A DNA stretch of 21,466 bases from Alphaproteobacteria bacterium (GCA_030432775.1 JAUILO010000023.1:1-21466); one strand, 5' to 3'; shown: positions 7,580-15,163, numbered from the stretch's first letter. The notes: generated from the sequence alone by a model not told the origin. Numbers and translations: made by a program.

Positions 7580-7972
7580 ATGTTGAATAAGCTAAGACGT
7601 AACTACAATCTAACTGGTGCTGCTATTGTGGCGGGAACTCTTGTTGGTTCTACAGATGCTCATGCAAATAACTTCAGTTCGATTGCCGAAAAAATGACTG
7701 AGTCTATAGCTAACTTACCTGGTCTTTTGGCCGCGGTAGCTTATCTGTTTGGTATCATTCTCGGTGTTTTGGGTATTTTGAAAATTAAAGATCACGTGGA
7801 AAACCCACAGCAGACTCCGCTTAAAGATGGTGCAATCCGTCTGGCAGCTGGTGGTGCGCTGTTCGCGTTGCCTATTATCTTCGAATCTATGTTCGAAACA
7901 ATCGGCGACGGTGCCCAGAAAGACATTCAGGCACTTAACAAATCAGGTACAGCGGCAGCGTTGGTTAACTAA
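7580..7972 (+). CDS. icmD: IcmD/DotP-like Dot/Icm protein, copy 2
   Basis: A 130-residue near-duplicate of the preceding icmD, with the same signal region, basic turn with NPQQ and FALPIIFE helix. The frame continues upstream to 7562, but the ATG at 7580 is chosen because it aligns with copy 1; the six extra codons derive from the icmJ relic and its junction. A weak purine-rich site (GCGAGAAAC) precedes it. Nearly all base differences from copy 1 are synonymous, which shows that both copies have been kept under selection for protein sequence since duplication. Together with the three modules in the fused protein, this locus encodes five recognisable IcmD modules. Confidence 0.85.
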   Translation: MLNKLRRNYNLTGAAIVAGTLVGSTDAHANNFSSIAEKMTESIANLPGLLAAVAYLFGIILGVLGILKIKDHVENPQQTPLKDGAIRLAAGGALFALPIIFESMFETIGDGAQKDIQALNKSGTAAALVN

Positions 7973-8004
7973 TAATAAGAGTGTTTTATATAGCGTTATA
8001 AATT

Positions 8005-8706
8005 ATGAAACCTATATCAGTACATTTGGGCATTTCGCGATCATCGCGGGATGCCCACCGCTCTTCAAGTGAAGAAGAGAGACTGTCTTCAGATATCAAG
8101 CAAAAGATATTTGAACGTGATGACTATACGTGCAGATGCTGCGGATTTCAGTCAAAGAAATATCAAGAAGTTTTGTTCGTCAATGGTATTGAAACAGATC
8201 GTCGGCCAGAGAACCTTGCAACAGCGTGTATCTTTTGCCATCAGTGCTTTAACCTGGATAAAGTTAGCGAGATGCGCTCTGGCGTTTTGATTTGGCTGCC
8301 GGAAGTAAAGCAGAAAGATCTTCATCATATTGTTCGTGCGACGTATGTTGCACGTATTTCGCAAGGGCCGGTATCCGACGCAGCGCGCCGTGCGCTGGAT
8401 GTGTTGATGGAACGTAGGGCTGAAATCAGAAACAGGCTGGGTACGGATGATCCTTATATTCTGGCGGCTGTTCTAAAGGATTATATCAGTGATAAGGCAT
8501 ATCAGGTGCGTACGAAAAAACTTGAAGGTATCAGGCTTTTTCCGCTGGATCGCCGGATCATTAAAGAGGCAGACCTCGAATTTAACCAATTCCCGCAAAT
8601 TCTGGCGTATTGGCGTTCTAAGAACGGGCCGTTTGGCGGTCGTATTCCAAAGCAGTGGGTTGATATCTATAGAGATATTGGAGGCGTTAAAGTTTCTGCG
8701 GGGTAA
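8005..8706 (+). CDS. icmJ: IcmJ/DotN-like Dot/Icm protein with HNH-like zinc fold
   Basis: A 233-residue cytoplasmic protein matching IcmJ/DotN, which in Legionella belongs to the DotL-DotM-DotN coupling complex that recruits substrates. The HNH-like zinc module is visible: FERDDYTCRCCGF (C43, C46), YQEV, a long turn with ENLATACIFCHQC (C75, C78, C81). Family-typical GVLIWLPEV and IRLFPLDRRI follow further on. Nuclease residues are not expected, since DotN uses the fold structurally. The ATG at 8005 is the only good start but lacks a clear Shine-Dalgarno sequence, so translation may depend on coupling or on the hairpin that overlaps codons 8-18. It follows icmD copy 2 by 32 bp. Confidence 0.88.
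   Translation: MKPISVHLGISRSSRDAHRSSSEEERLSSDIKQKIFERDDYTCRCCGFQSKKYQEVLFVNGIETDRRPENLATACIFCHQCFNLDKVSEMRSGVLIWLPEVKQKDLHHIVRATYVARISQGPVSDAARRALDVLMERRAEIRNRLGTDDPYILAAVLKDYISDKAYQVRTKKLEGIRLFPLDRRIIKEADLEFNQFPQILAYWRSKNGPFGGRIPKQWVDIYRDIGGVKVSAG
8028..8056 (+). other. 12-bp RNA hairpin inside the start of icmJ
   Basis: GGGCATTTCGCG (8028-8039) pairs fully with CGCGGGATGCCC (8045-8056) around the loop ATCAT, with two G-U pairs. It lies 55 bases after icmD copy 2 and covers icmJ codons 8-18. The matching hairpin after icmD copy 1 keeps every pair despite four stem substitutions. Confidence 0.6.
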
Positions 8707-8958
8707 GATTTCTGTTTTTTCTAATGTTTTTATGTTTTGGCTCAGTTTACGGGGATGTGTAAAGCCTGTTTTCGCAGGCGGTTGCCTGAACGATTGTGAA
8801 TTTGACAAGATTTTAACTGTATTTGGGTGTATTTATTGCAAATATCGACATTAGGTGTTTTACCGCCGCTCTAAAACTCTTATAATTAAATTCCTGATTT
8901 TGCATTGTTTCTCAGGAAGCGGTGCAGTTAACACAAATAGCCGCTGTATTTAATTATT
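8707..8958 (+). other. 252-bp icmJ-icmB gap with overlapping hairpins
   Basis: No gene is seen here. Near 8739-8766 GGCT...TTTAC can pair with GTAAAGCC. The word GCCTG (8764-8768) can instead pair with CAGGC (8775-8779), and that can pair alternatively with a second GCCTG (8784-8788), so the three hairpins exclude one another in sequence. There is no T-run directly downstream. A promoter candidate follows at 8859-8886. Confidence 0.4.
8859..8886 (+). promoter_or_regulatory. Candidate promoter for icmB
   Basis: TTTACC (8859-8864, 4 of 6) and a perfect TATAAT (8881-8886) are 16 bases apart. Transcription would start near 8893, leaving a 66-base AT-rich leader to the icmB ATG. An isolated perfect TTGACA at 8802-8807 has no -10 at a suitable distance. 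Confidence 0.4.
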
Positions 8959-11900
8959 ATGAATTGGTTCTTCAAAGTTTTACTCCCGTTCCAGGTCGCT
9001 CTCAAGCAAACGATTGAGAGCTTTATTACGCTTGAGACATCGGATGACAAGTATACGCTTGTATCAAAAGATGGCTCGCTGATCACGTATGTGAAGGTTG
9101 ATGGTAGTCGCCAGATTATCGGGGATACTGAATATAAACACATCATTGAAGGCGCGACTATTAAGATGGGGTCGCGTTTTGACCGTGTGGGTCATGCGAT
9201 GCAGGTCTATTTTGTACGTGATCCGAACCGTATTCGCGGTTACCTGAACCAAATGATCAGACCGGCGAAATCGACAGCCAAGAATATCGGGATCGATCTT
9301 GATGATGTGTTTGATGAACGTGTACGAAACCTGTCTCGCTTTTTGACATATGAGGAAAGCTATTTTGTTCTGTGGACGCGCCCGTCAGTTTTGACGAAAA
9401 GTGAGATTAAGAACTCCGCGAAGGAACAAAAAGAAAAAAAATGGGTTCCAAGCAGTTTTTCCCAGTTCCCGCTTGCTGCACTTGATGCACTGCGCACCAG
9501 ACATAAAAGTTATGTAAGCGCGGTGATGTCTGCTATGGACGAACTGGGTATTCGTGTTGATAAAATGGAAGTTCATAGCGCGCTGAACGCTGTGAAGAAT
9601 AACTTGTTCCCGAATAAAGTGAATGAAAACTGGATGGCGTGTTTGCCGGGCGATGTTATTCCGCCGCGCACGCCAATGGATAAAGTTGATATGTCTGACA
9701 TTCTCTGGCCGTCTTTGCCGCACCAGATTTCCGTTGGTGATGCGATGGTTATTGACCAGCATGTCTGTCAGATCGGTAGTTTGTATTGGGCTGGTGTTGA
9801 TATTACGCTTGCACCGATGGATCCGCAGCCATTTTCGCAAATTCTAAACCGCCTATTCGAGGCGGATATTCCTTGGCGTGTATCGATTCTGATCGAAGGT
9901 GGCGGTATTGCCGCATCTGCTTTGCGGGCGTTTGCGGCAGGTGTTTTGGGTGTTACAAATTCCCTGAATAAGCAAATCAAGTTCTCTTTGGAAGGGCTGG
10001 AGCGTCTATCACGCCGTGAGCCTGTTGTTAAGATGCGTGTGTCTTTTGCAACATGGGCGCCAGCTGGTGAGATTGATCTGGTTAACCAGCGTGTGTCTGT
10101 TTTGACGCAATCTATCGAGAGTTGGGGGTATAGCCAGGTTAGTGATTTTTCCGGTGATCCGCTTGATTGTGTGATGTCATCTGCGATGGGTATTCATTGT
10201 GCTGGTACGGCGCCTGCGGCGATTGGCCCGATGTACGAAATTATGAAGCTTCTGCCTTGGCAACGCCCGTCCAGCCCGTTTGATATCGGTTCTATTTTAA
10301 TGAGAACGCCTGATGGTAAGCTCTGGCCGTACCAGACGGGTACAAACCTGACCACAACATGGTTTGATCTAGTGTTCGCGCAGCCAGGTGCCGGTAAGTC
10401 CGTTCTACTGAACACGCTGAATCTTGGTACATGTTTGACACCTGGTCTTAGCAAACTTCCATATATCGCGGTTATTGATATTGGCCCGTCTTCATCGGGT
10501 TTGATCTCGTTGATTAAAGAAGCGCTTCCGGCAGATAGAAGCCACGAAGTTGGCTATTACCGTTTGCAAATGGCACATAACTTTGCGGTGAATCCGTTTG
10601 ATACGCATCTTGGTTGTCGCACACCACTTATTGATGACCGAAGCTACCTTGTCGAGTTGGTCTCGCTTTTATGTACTCCGCCAGGTCACGGAAAACCTTA
10701 TGACGGTATTCAGCAGCTCGCTGGTCTTGTTGTCGATGAAATGTATCGTTGGCGTGATGATAGCGAGGCAAATGCCGAGCCGCGCCCATATTTGCCAAGA
10801 CTTGATATGGAAGTTGATGAAGCGCTACAAAAATATAATGTGCATTTACCGTCTGATCCTTACTGGTGGGATGTTGTTGACAAGATGTTTGAACTTGGCG
10901 AGCATCGCGTTGCTATTCTGGCACAGCGCCACGCGTCACCAACATTGAGTGATGCCATTACGGCTTCCCGTCGTCCGCAAATTCAGAATCTATTGGCTGA
11001 AACTTCGATTGGCGCGAGTGCGGAGACAGTTATTAACGCGTTTGAACGTATGGTGACATCAGCCATTCGTGAATTTCCGATTTTGGCTTCTGTGACACAG
11101 TTTGATATTAGTGGAGCGCGTGTTTGTTCTCTCGACCTTATGGACGTGGCGCCGCAAGGTGATGACGTGGCTGATCGCCAGACATCTATTATGTACATGC
11201 TTGCCCGTCAGGTGCTTGTGCAAAGCTGGTGGATGGCCAAAGAACAGCTTGAATTTATTCCACCGCGTTATCGTTCATATCATGAAGCCAAGCTTCAGGA
11301 TATTGCCGAAGCGCCTAAGCGTCTTTGTTACGATGAATTTCACCGTACCAGTAGTTCGTCTTCTGTGCGTAATCAGCTTATTCGTGACGTTCGTGAGGGA
11401 CGTAAACGTGGTGTGCAGATCTTGCTGGCTTCCCAGCTTCTTGATGACTTTGATGATGATATGGTCGATTTGGCGACTGGTGTCTGGGTTTTGGGTTCTG
11501 CGATTTCCGAAGGCGCTGTTGAAAACGTGAAGTCCAGATTTGGTTTGACCGAAACTGCCGAGAATATCATCCGTTATAAATTGACAGGTCCAAAGGCGCA
11601 TGGTGCGCCGGCCCTATTTGTTCTTGGTACGACGGATGGCCGTTATGAACAGTTCCTGTTTAATACGCTTGGCCCTATCGAACTTTGGGCGCTATCAACA
11701 TCGGCGGAGGATGTTGTTCTTCGTAACCGTCTGTATTTAAGACTTGGTGCAGGGCGCGCGCGTCAGATGCTTGCAGCTGTGTTCCCAGGCGGTAGTGCGA
11801 GAAACGAAATTAAACGACGTGTTGTCGAAAAAGCGGAATCGAACGAATCTCGTGATGCTCTTGCTAGTGTGATTATTGATCAGATGGTTGAAGAGCTTGT

Positions 11901-11961
11901 TGATAAATCAGAGAAGTCAATCGCCGAGCAGGAGCGGATGAGTATGAGAGGGGGTAGCTAA
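8959..11961 (+). CDS. icmB: IcmB/DotO type IVB secretion ATPase
   Basis: A 1000-residue VirB4-class ATPase of the Dot/Icm system; Legionella IcmB/DotO has about the same length. It acts at the cytoplasmic face of the inner membrane, where DotO forms the base of the ATPase assembly with DotB. Walker A is GAGKS at residues 477-481 (in FAQPGAGKSVLLN), and Walker B is RLCYDEFH at 788-795 with D792-E793. The N-terminal part (LETSDDKYTLVSKDGSLITYVKV) matches the DotO/TraU start. Further motifs include VIDIGPSSSGL after the P-loop, REGRKRGVQILLASQ after Walker B and ALFVLGTTDGRYEQFL near the end. No clear Shine-Dalgarno sequence precedes the ATG. Its stop overlaps the next start (TAATG). Confidence 0.93.
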   Translation: MNWFFKVLLPFQVALKQTIESFITLETSDDKYTLVSKDGSLITYVKVDGSRQIIGDTEYKHIIEGATIKMGSRFDRVGHAMQVYFVRDPNRIRGYLNQMIRPAKSTAKNIGIDLDDVFDERVRNLSRFLTYEESYFVLWTRPSVLTKSEIKNSAKEQKEKKWVPSSFSQFPLAALDALRTRHKSYVSAVMSAMDELGIRVDKMEVHSALNAVKNNLFPNKVNENWMACLPGDVIPPRTPMDKVDMSDILWPSLPHQISVGDAMVIDQHVCQIGSLYWAGVDITLAPMDPQPFSQILNRLFEADIPWRVSILIEGGGIAASALRAFAAGVLGVTNSLNKQIKFSLEGLERLSRREPVVKMRVSFATWAPAGEIDLVNQRVSVLTQSIESWGYSQVSDFSGDPLDCVMSSAMGIHCAGTAPAAIGPMYEIMKLLPWQRPSSPFDIGSILMRTPDGKLWPYQTGTNLTTTWFDLVFAQPGAGKSVLLNTLNLGTCLTPGLSKLPYIAVIDIGPSSSGLISLIKEALPADRSHEVGYYRLQMAHNFAVNPFDTHLGCRTPLIDDRSYLVELVSLLCTPPGHGKPYDGIQQLAGLVVDEMYRWRDDSEANAEPRPYLPRLDMEVDEALQKYNVHLPSDPYWWDVVDKMFELGEHRVAILAQRHASPTLSDAITASRRPQIQNLLAETSIGASAETVINAFERMVTSAIREFPILASVTQFDISGARVCSLDLMDVAPQGDDVADRQTSIMYMLARQVLVQSWWMAKEQLEFIPPRYRSYHEAKLQDIAEAPKRLCYDEFHRTSSSSSVRNQLIRDVREGRKRGVQILLASQLLDDFDDDMVDLATGVWVLGSAISEGAVENVKSRFGLTETAENIIRYKLTGPKAHGAPALFVLGTTDGRYEQFLFNTLGPIELWALSTSAEDVVLRNRLYLRLGAGRARQMLAAVFPGGSARNEIKRRVVEKAESNESRDALASVIIDQMVEELVDKSEKSIAEQERMSMRGGS

Positions 11962-12491
11962 TGAACGAGTTAGTCAAACCGGCTTATACTCGCTCAGAGC
12001 AGCTCAAAAGACGCGAAGCCATACAAAAAATATTGGCAGAAAGAGCGCGTAAGCGAAAAAGACGGACATATATCATATCAGGTGTTCTTGTTGTGTTTGT
12101 TTTCTTGGTTTACTGGGGATTTATGCGCGGTAAAACGACGATAGAATTTGCACTATGCCGTACCTTTATTGAGCTTCAACAAGTTTATCCGCCATCTTTG
12201 AATGTGATCGAAGTTGATCCGTTTGATGAAGCTATGCGTTTTCATTACACAATACGTAATTCACATGGTGCGACTAGATCGCAGATGGCAGAGTGTATTT
12301 TTACACGTGATCCACAGCGTGGATTGATACTTGAATCAGTGAATATCGACCGTTTACCTTATACGGATGAAGAAGAAATCGAGCGTTTCAATAAATCGAT
12401 ACCAAGCATTATTGCTACAAATCCGGATCTGACATTGCCGCCGCCGTTTAAGGATAATTTAATTTCTTTAAAAAGAGATGATAAGTATTAA
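11961..12491 (+). CDS. Single-span membrane protein coupled to icmB, candidate Dot/Icm accessory component
   Basis: A 176-residue protein I do not recognise. Residues 1-36 are strongly basic (several Arg/Lys runs) and should be cytoplasmic; residues 37-54 (YIISGVLVVFVFLVYWGF) form one transmembrane helix; about 120 residues follow, presumably periplasmic by the positive-inside rule. The outer part has two cysteines (C66 and C112) that could form a disulfide, and a proline-rich region near the end (TLPPPF). Its ATG overlaps the icmB stop by one base, so translation is coupled to icmB; this is the best evidence for a role in the secretion machine. The topology recalls small bitopic Dot/Icm proteins such as DotI/DotJ, but I see no sequence match to them. 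Confidence 0.75.
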   Translation: MNELVKPAYTRSEQLKRREAIQKILAERARKRKRRTYIISGVLVVFVFLVYWGFMRGKTTIEFALCRTFIELQQVYPPSLNVIEVDPFDEAMRFHYTIRNSHGATRSQMAECIFTRDPQRGLILESVNIDRLPYTDEEEIERFNKSIPSIIATNPDLTLPPPFKDNLISLKRDDKY

Positions 12492-12588
12492 CTTTATCGG
12501 TAATAGGTCTAGTTTACTCTGCGGGGTAAGGATGCATAGACAACCCTTATGCTTGGACTGAATTTAATCAAATAGATAGAGAGATAAG

Positions 12589-13632
12589 ATGGAGTATAGA
12601 AAACTCGGTAGAACCGGTTTAGACGTTAGCTTGATATGTCTTGGAACAATGACATGGGGCTTGCAGAACACAGAAGAGCAAGGGCACGAGCAAATGGATT
12701 ATGCGCTTGAGCAGGGCATAAATTTCTTTGATACAGCGGAGATGTATGCTGTGCCGCCAAGTCCTGATACTTACGGGAAAACAGAAACAATTATCGGTAC
12801 ATGGTTTGCCTCACGTAAAAACCGCGACAAGGTTATTTTAGCGTCGAAAATTGCCGGGCCAGGCATGCCTTGGGTGCGGGACGGTAAAAACCACATAGAC
12901 CGTAAAAATATTTTGGCAGCTGTTGAGGGTAGTCTTAAACGCTTGCAGACCGATTATATTGATTTGTACCAGTTGCACTGGACTAATCGTCCGAATTACC
13001 ACTTTGGCAATGCATGGAATTTTAATCCTGTTGATGTTGATCCGCGTAAAGAGAAGGAAGAATTTCTTGAGGTGCTGCGGACTATGGAAGAATTGATACA
13101 GGCGGGTAAAATTCGTCATGTTGGTCTTTCCAATGAAACGGCTTGGGGCACTATGAATTGGCTACGGTTGTCAGAAGAGCATAATTTGCCGCGTATGGCG
13201 TCTATTCAGAATGAATATAGTTTGCTGTGCCGTTTGTATGAACCTGATATGGCGGAAATTTCCCTTCATGAAGATATTGGTCTTTTGGCTTGGTCACCAC
13301 TTGCCGGAGGCATGATTAGCGGTAAATATCTGGATGACGCCAGACCTGCGGGGTCGCGCTGGACTTATTCCACTAAATATAACTACCGTGATTCAGAACA
13401 ATCCCAGAGCGCCATTCGTGCTTATATAGAAATTGCTGCTAAATATGGTCTTGATGTTTGTCAGATGGCCAATGCTTTTGTGAATTCAAAATCATTTGTG
13501 ACGTCCAATATTATTGGTGCAACTTCTATGGAACAATTGAAGGTGAATATTGCTTCTGTGGATATTGAACTTGGCAGTGAAGTCCTTGAGGATATTCATC
13601 AGGTTCATCGAAACTATACCAAGCCGTACTGA
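12589..13632 (+). CDS. tas: Tas-type aldo-keto reductase
   Basis: A 347-residue cytoplasmic NADP(H)-dependent aldo-keto reductase very close in pattern to E. coli Tas. Shared features are LGTMTWG, the active-site stretch NFFDTAEMY followed by a VPPSPDTYGKTE loop, LQTDYIDLYQLHW, GLSNETAWG and NIIGATSMEQLKVNI. The catalytic tetrad is D48, Y53, K87 and H130. Substrates of the Tas group are not well defined. GAGATAAG lies just before the ATG. It begins 97 bp after the Dot/Icm-linked membrane protein and has no visible link with secretion; a separate promoter was not identified. Confidence 0.93.
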   Translation: MEYRKLGRTGLDVSLICLGTMTWGLQNTEEQGHEQMDYALEQGINFFDTAEMYAVPPSPDTYGKTETIIGTWFASRKNRDKVILASKIAGPGMPWVRDGKNHIDRKNILAAVEGSLKRLQTDYIDLYQLHWTNRPNYHFGNAWNFNPVDVDPRKEKEEFLEVLRTMEELIQAGKIRHVGLSNETAWGTMNWLRLSEEHNLPRMASIQNEYSLLCRLYEPDMAEISLHEDIGLLAWSPLAGGMISGKYLDDARPAGSRWTYSTKYNYRDSEQSQSAIRAYIEIAAKYGLDVCQMANAFVNSKSFVTSNIIGATSMEQLKVNIASVDIELGSEVLEDIHQVHRNYTKPY

Positions 13633-13664
13633 TTTTATTGACATAACAATTCTTTTTCGTGTAA

Positions 13665-13738
13665 CTTACCCAAACTGATCCGCTGTATTGTATTGATTTT
13701 ACCTAGTATTCAGTACAATTCGGAGCAGTTTGGGTTAG
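13665..13738. repeat. Long imperfect inverted repeat (28 bp arms)
   Basis: The outer arms CTTACCCAAACTGATCCG (13665-13682) and the sequence at 13721-13738 match in reverse complement at 16 of 18 positions. The inner arms ATTGTATTGA (13687-13696) and 13710-13719 match at 9 of 10. One long stem of about 28 pairs with a small asymmetric bulge and a 13-base loop results. No T-run flanks it on either strand, so it is not a typical terminator. Only one copy is in this window. Confidence 0.7.
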
Positions 13739-13743
13739 AGTAC

Positions 13744-13782
13744 TTACTTAATAAATAAGTAAAAAACTTAAGTTAATAAGTT
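13744..13782. promoter_or_regulatory. AT-rich cluster of small palindromes upstream of the first 2H gene
   Basis: TTACTTA-ATAAA-TAAGTAA (13744-13762) is a perfect 7+7 repeat, AACTTAAGTT (13765-13774) is a perfect 10-bp palindrome, and its first half also pairs with TAAGTT at 13777-13782. The cluster ends 17 bases before the ATG at 13800, so it probably holds promoter or operator elements. No convincing -35/-10 pair could be fixed. Confidence 0.35.
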
Positions 13783-13799
13783 ACAGTTGAGAGCATGGG

Positions 13800-14429
13800 A
13801 TGAAACAGGGCGAGCTAAAACAGCTTTTCTTTATAGCTGTTTTTTTACCGGATCATATTCAGGAGCAAATTGCGCAGCAGGTAGAGCGTGCGCGTAATTC
13901 AAACGCGACACCAGATAGCTGGAAATGGAAGCGCTCATCAAATTATCATATTTCTTTGGCGTTTCCAGGACGGCTGAATACTGGCGAGTTGCGTAAATTA
14001 AAAGAGGCGCTGTCACAGGTCGATATTGAGGCGTTTGATATCAAGATACGTGGTACGAACTGGTTTGAAAGAACGCAGAATAAAGCCGGCACGAATACGC
14101 ATGTCGTCTGGGCCCAGCCAACAGAACATAGCGCCAATTCATTAAAAGCATTGCAGAGCCAGATACAGGATGCATTAAAACGGCGTGGTTTTGGTTATGG
14201 ACGCACAGAGTTTTTGCCGCATATCACGCTTGTGAAAACCCCGATTGACGATGCGGGTCTGGCACAGGACTTCATGCGCTCCCATGATGACTTAAAAACA
14301 GATAGCTGGCGCTGTGATAGTTTTGGTATATATAAAACATTGAATGAAGGTGATCCCGAGCATCCTGATAATAATGACGGCGAGGGTTCCAGATTCCAGA
14401 AAGTCAGTGAGTTTCACTTAAGACGCTAG
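13800..14429 (+). CDS. 2H phosphoesterase (LigT/2'-5' RNA ligase-like)
   Basis: A 209-residue protein of the 2H superfamily. The two signature motifs are H50-I-S-L and H141-I-T-L, 91 residues apart, in the settings NYHISLAFPG and LPHITLVKT. Enzymes of this group open 2',3'-cyclic phosphates or related RNA ends; substrate is not predictable here. It is longer than the typical ~180 residues, with a hydrophilic insertion after YKT (EGDPEHPDNNDGEG) before the last strand. The start MKQGELKQLFFIAVFLP aligns with the family start, where L(F/R)-FIA-LP is common. A second, diverged 2H gene follows 109 bp later. Confidence 0.85.
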   Translation: MKQGELKQLFFIAVFLPDHIQEQIAQQVERARNSNATPDSWKWKRSSNYHISLAFPGRLNTGELRKLKEALSQVDIEAFDIKIRGTNWFERTQNKAGTNTHVVWAQPTEHSANSLKALQSQIQDALKRRGFGYGRTEFLPHITLVKTPIDDAGLAQDFMRSHDDLKTDSWRCDSFGIYKTLNEGDPEHPDNNDGEGSRFQKVSEFHLRR

Positions 14430-14538
14430 TTGAGCCCGCCAGTGGCCGCATAGAATAGATATGCGAAACATCTATAGTAAATAGCCGCAGAGTTGTTACT
14501 ATTTAATCTGATGACAATCCAGCCACAGGCCTATATGC

Positions 14539-15069
14539 ATGCGTTTATTTATTGCCCTGCCAATCGCAGATCGTTTGAAGTCTCAGATTGCTGATCTTCC
14601 GCACCGCCAGCTTAAGGCGCAGTGGCAAGATGTGGATGATATGCATATTACATTACGATTTATCGATGATGTGCATGAGGGCGAGCTTGAGCAAATCAAG
14701 GATGTTTTGGCGCAAATTAGGCGGCCGCGCTTTCATATAGAGGTGCGCGGACTGGGCGTTTTCGCCGATGGTCAAAACCGTGTTTTATATGGAGACGTGC
14801 AAAGTCATAAGAAAATAACAGCTCTGACCGCTATTATAAATGAAAAATTTGCCAATATTGGTTTTGGGATGCCTTTGCGGCCTTATGTTCCGCATGTCAC
14901 TATCGCCCGTCAGCAAGGTGATCAGAATTTAGATCGATTTATTCGAAGTCATGCGAATAAAATTCAGACAAGTTGGATGGCGTCAGCGTTTTACCTGTGC
15001 GAATCCGGTACAGCAGCAACGGGCGGTAACCTTGAAAACAAATCACTTCAAAGCTTTGATTTACAATAG
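14539..15069 (+). CDS. thpR: RNA 2',3'-cyclic phosphodiesterase, ThpR/LigT type
   Basis: A 176-residue protein, the same length as E. coli ThpR. The N-terminus MRLFIALPI, the first motif H36-I-T-L (DMHITLRFID) and second motif H119-V-T-I (VPHVTIAR), followed by a final strand FYLCESG, match the canonical bacterial family. ThpR hydrolyses 2',3'-cyclic phosphates and in vitro joins 2'-5' RNA halves. It shares the fold but little sequence with the 2H protein just upstream. This one is nearer the family norm, so the housekeeping role most likely lies here. The Shine-Dalgarno sequence is weak. Confidence 0.88.
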   Translation: MRLFIALPIADRLKSQIADLPHRQLKAQWQDVDDMHITLRFIDDVHEGELEQIKDVLAQIRRPRFHIEVRGLGVFADGQNRVLYGDVQSHKKITALTAIINEKFANIGFGMPLRPYVPHVTIARQQGDQNLDRFIRSHANKIQTSWMASAFYLCESGTAATGGNLENKSLQSFDLQ

Positions 15070-15114
15070 GTTTTGTAAATATTATTTTAAGTTTTGCTCT
15101 TTATACTCTTAGGA

Positions 15115-15139
15115 ATGACAATTATACTAACCCTGTCAT
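15115..15139. promoter_or_regulatory. Inverted repeat upstream of the first protein-A gene
   Basis: ATGACA (15115-15120) and TGTCAT (15134-15139) form a 6+6 inverted repeat with a 13-base spacer that contains TATACT. It ends 24 bases before the ATG at 15164. A repressor or activator site over a promoter is possible, but the repeat is short enough to be chance. Confidence 0.25.
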
Positions 15140-15163
15140 ATGTGTATGTAACCGGGGGTAAAA

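Larger units (their letters stand above)
7041..8115 (+). repeat. Tandem duplication of an icmD-icmJ' unit
   Basis: Unit 1 is about 7041-7563 and unit 2 about 7580-8115. The icmD parts are about 92% identical by my count (about 31 differences in 393 bases). The intergenic part is much more diverged but still shares the hairpin, TCAGATATCA and AAAAGATATTTGAA in the same order. In unit 2 this latter part is the live 5' end of icmJ; in unit 1 it is a relic. Confidence 0.8.

Noticed and set aside
7041..7972. The two icmD genes as an assembly artefact
   Set aside because: About 31 mostly synonymous differences and diverged flanks show two real, separated copies.
8802..8830. Promoter based on the perfect TTGACA at 8802
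   Set aside because: The bases 16-18 positions downstream (GGGTGT region) do not resemble a -10 element.
13665..13738. Intrinsic terminator for tas
   Set aside because: The stem is far longer than usual, with a bulge, and no T-run follows on either strand.
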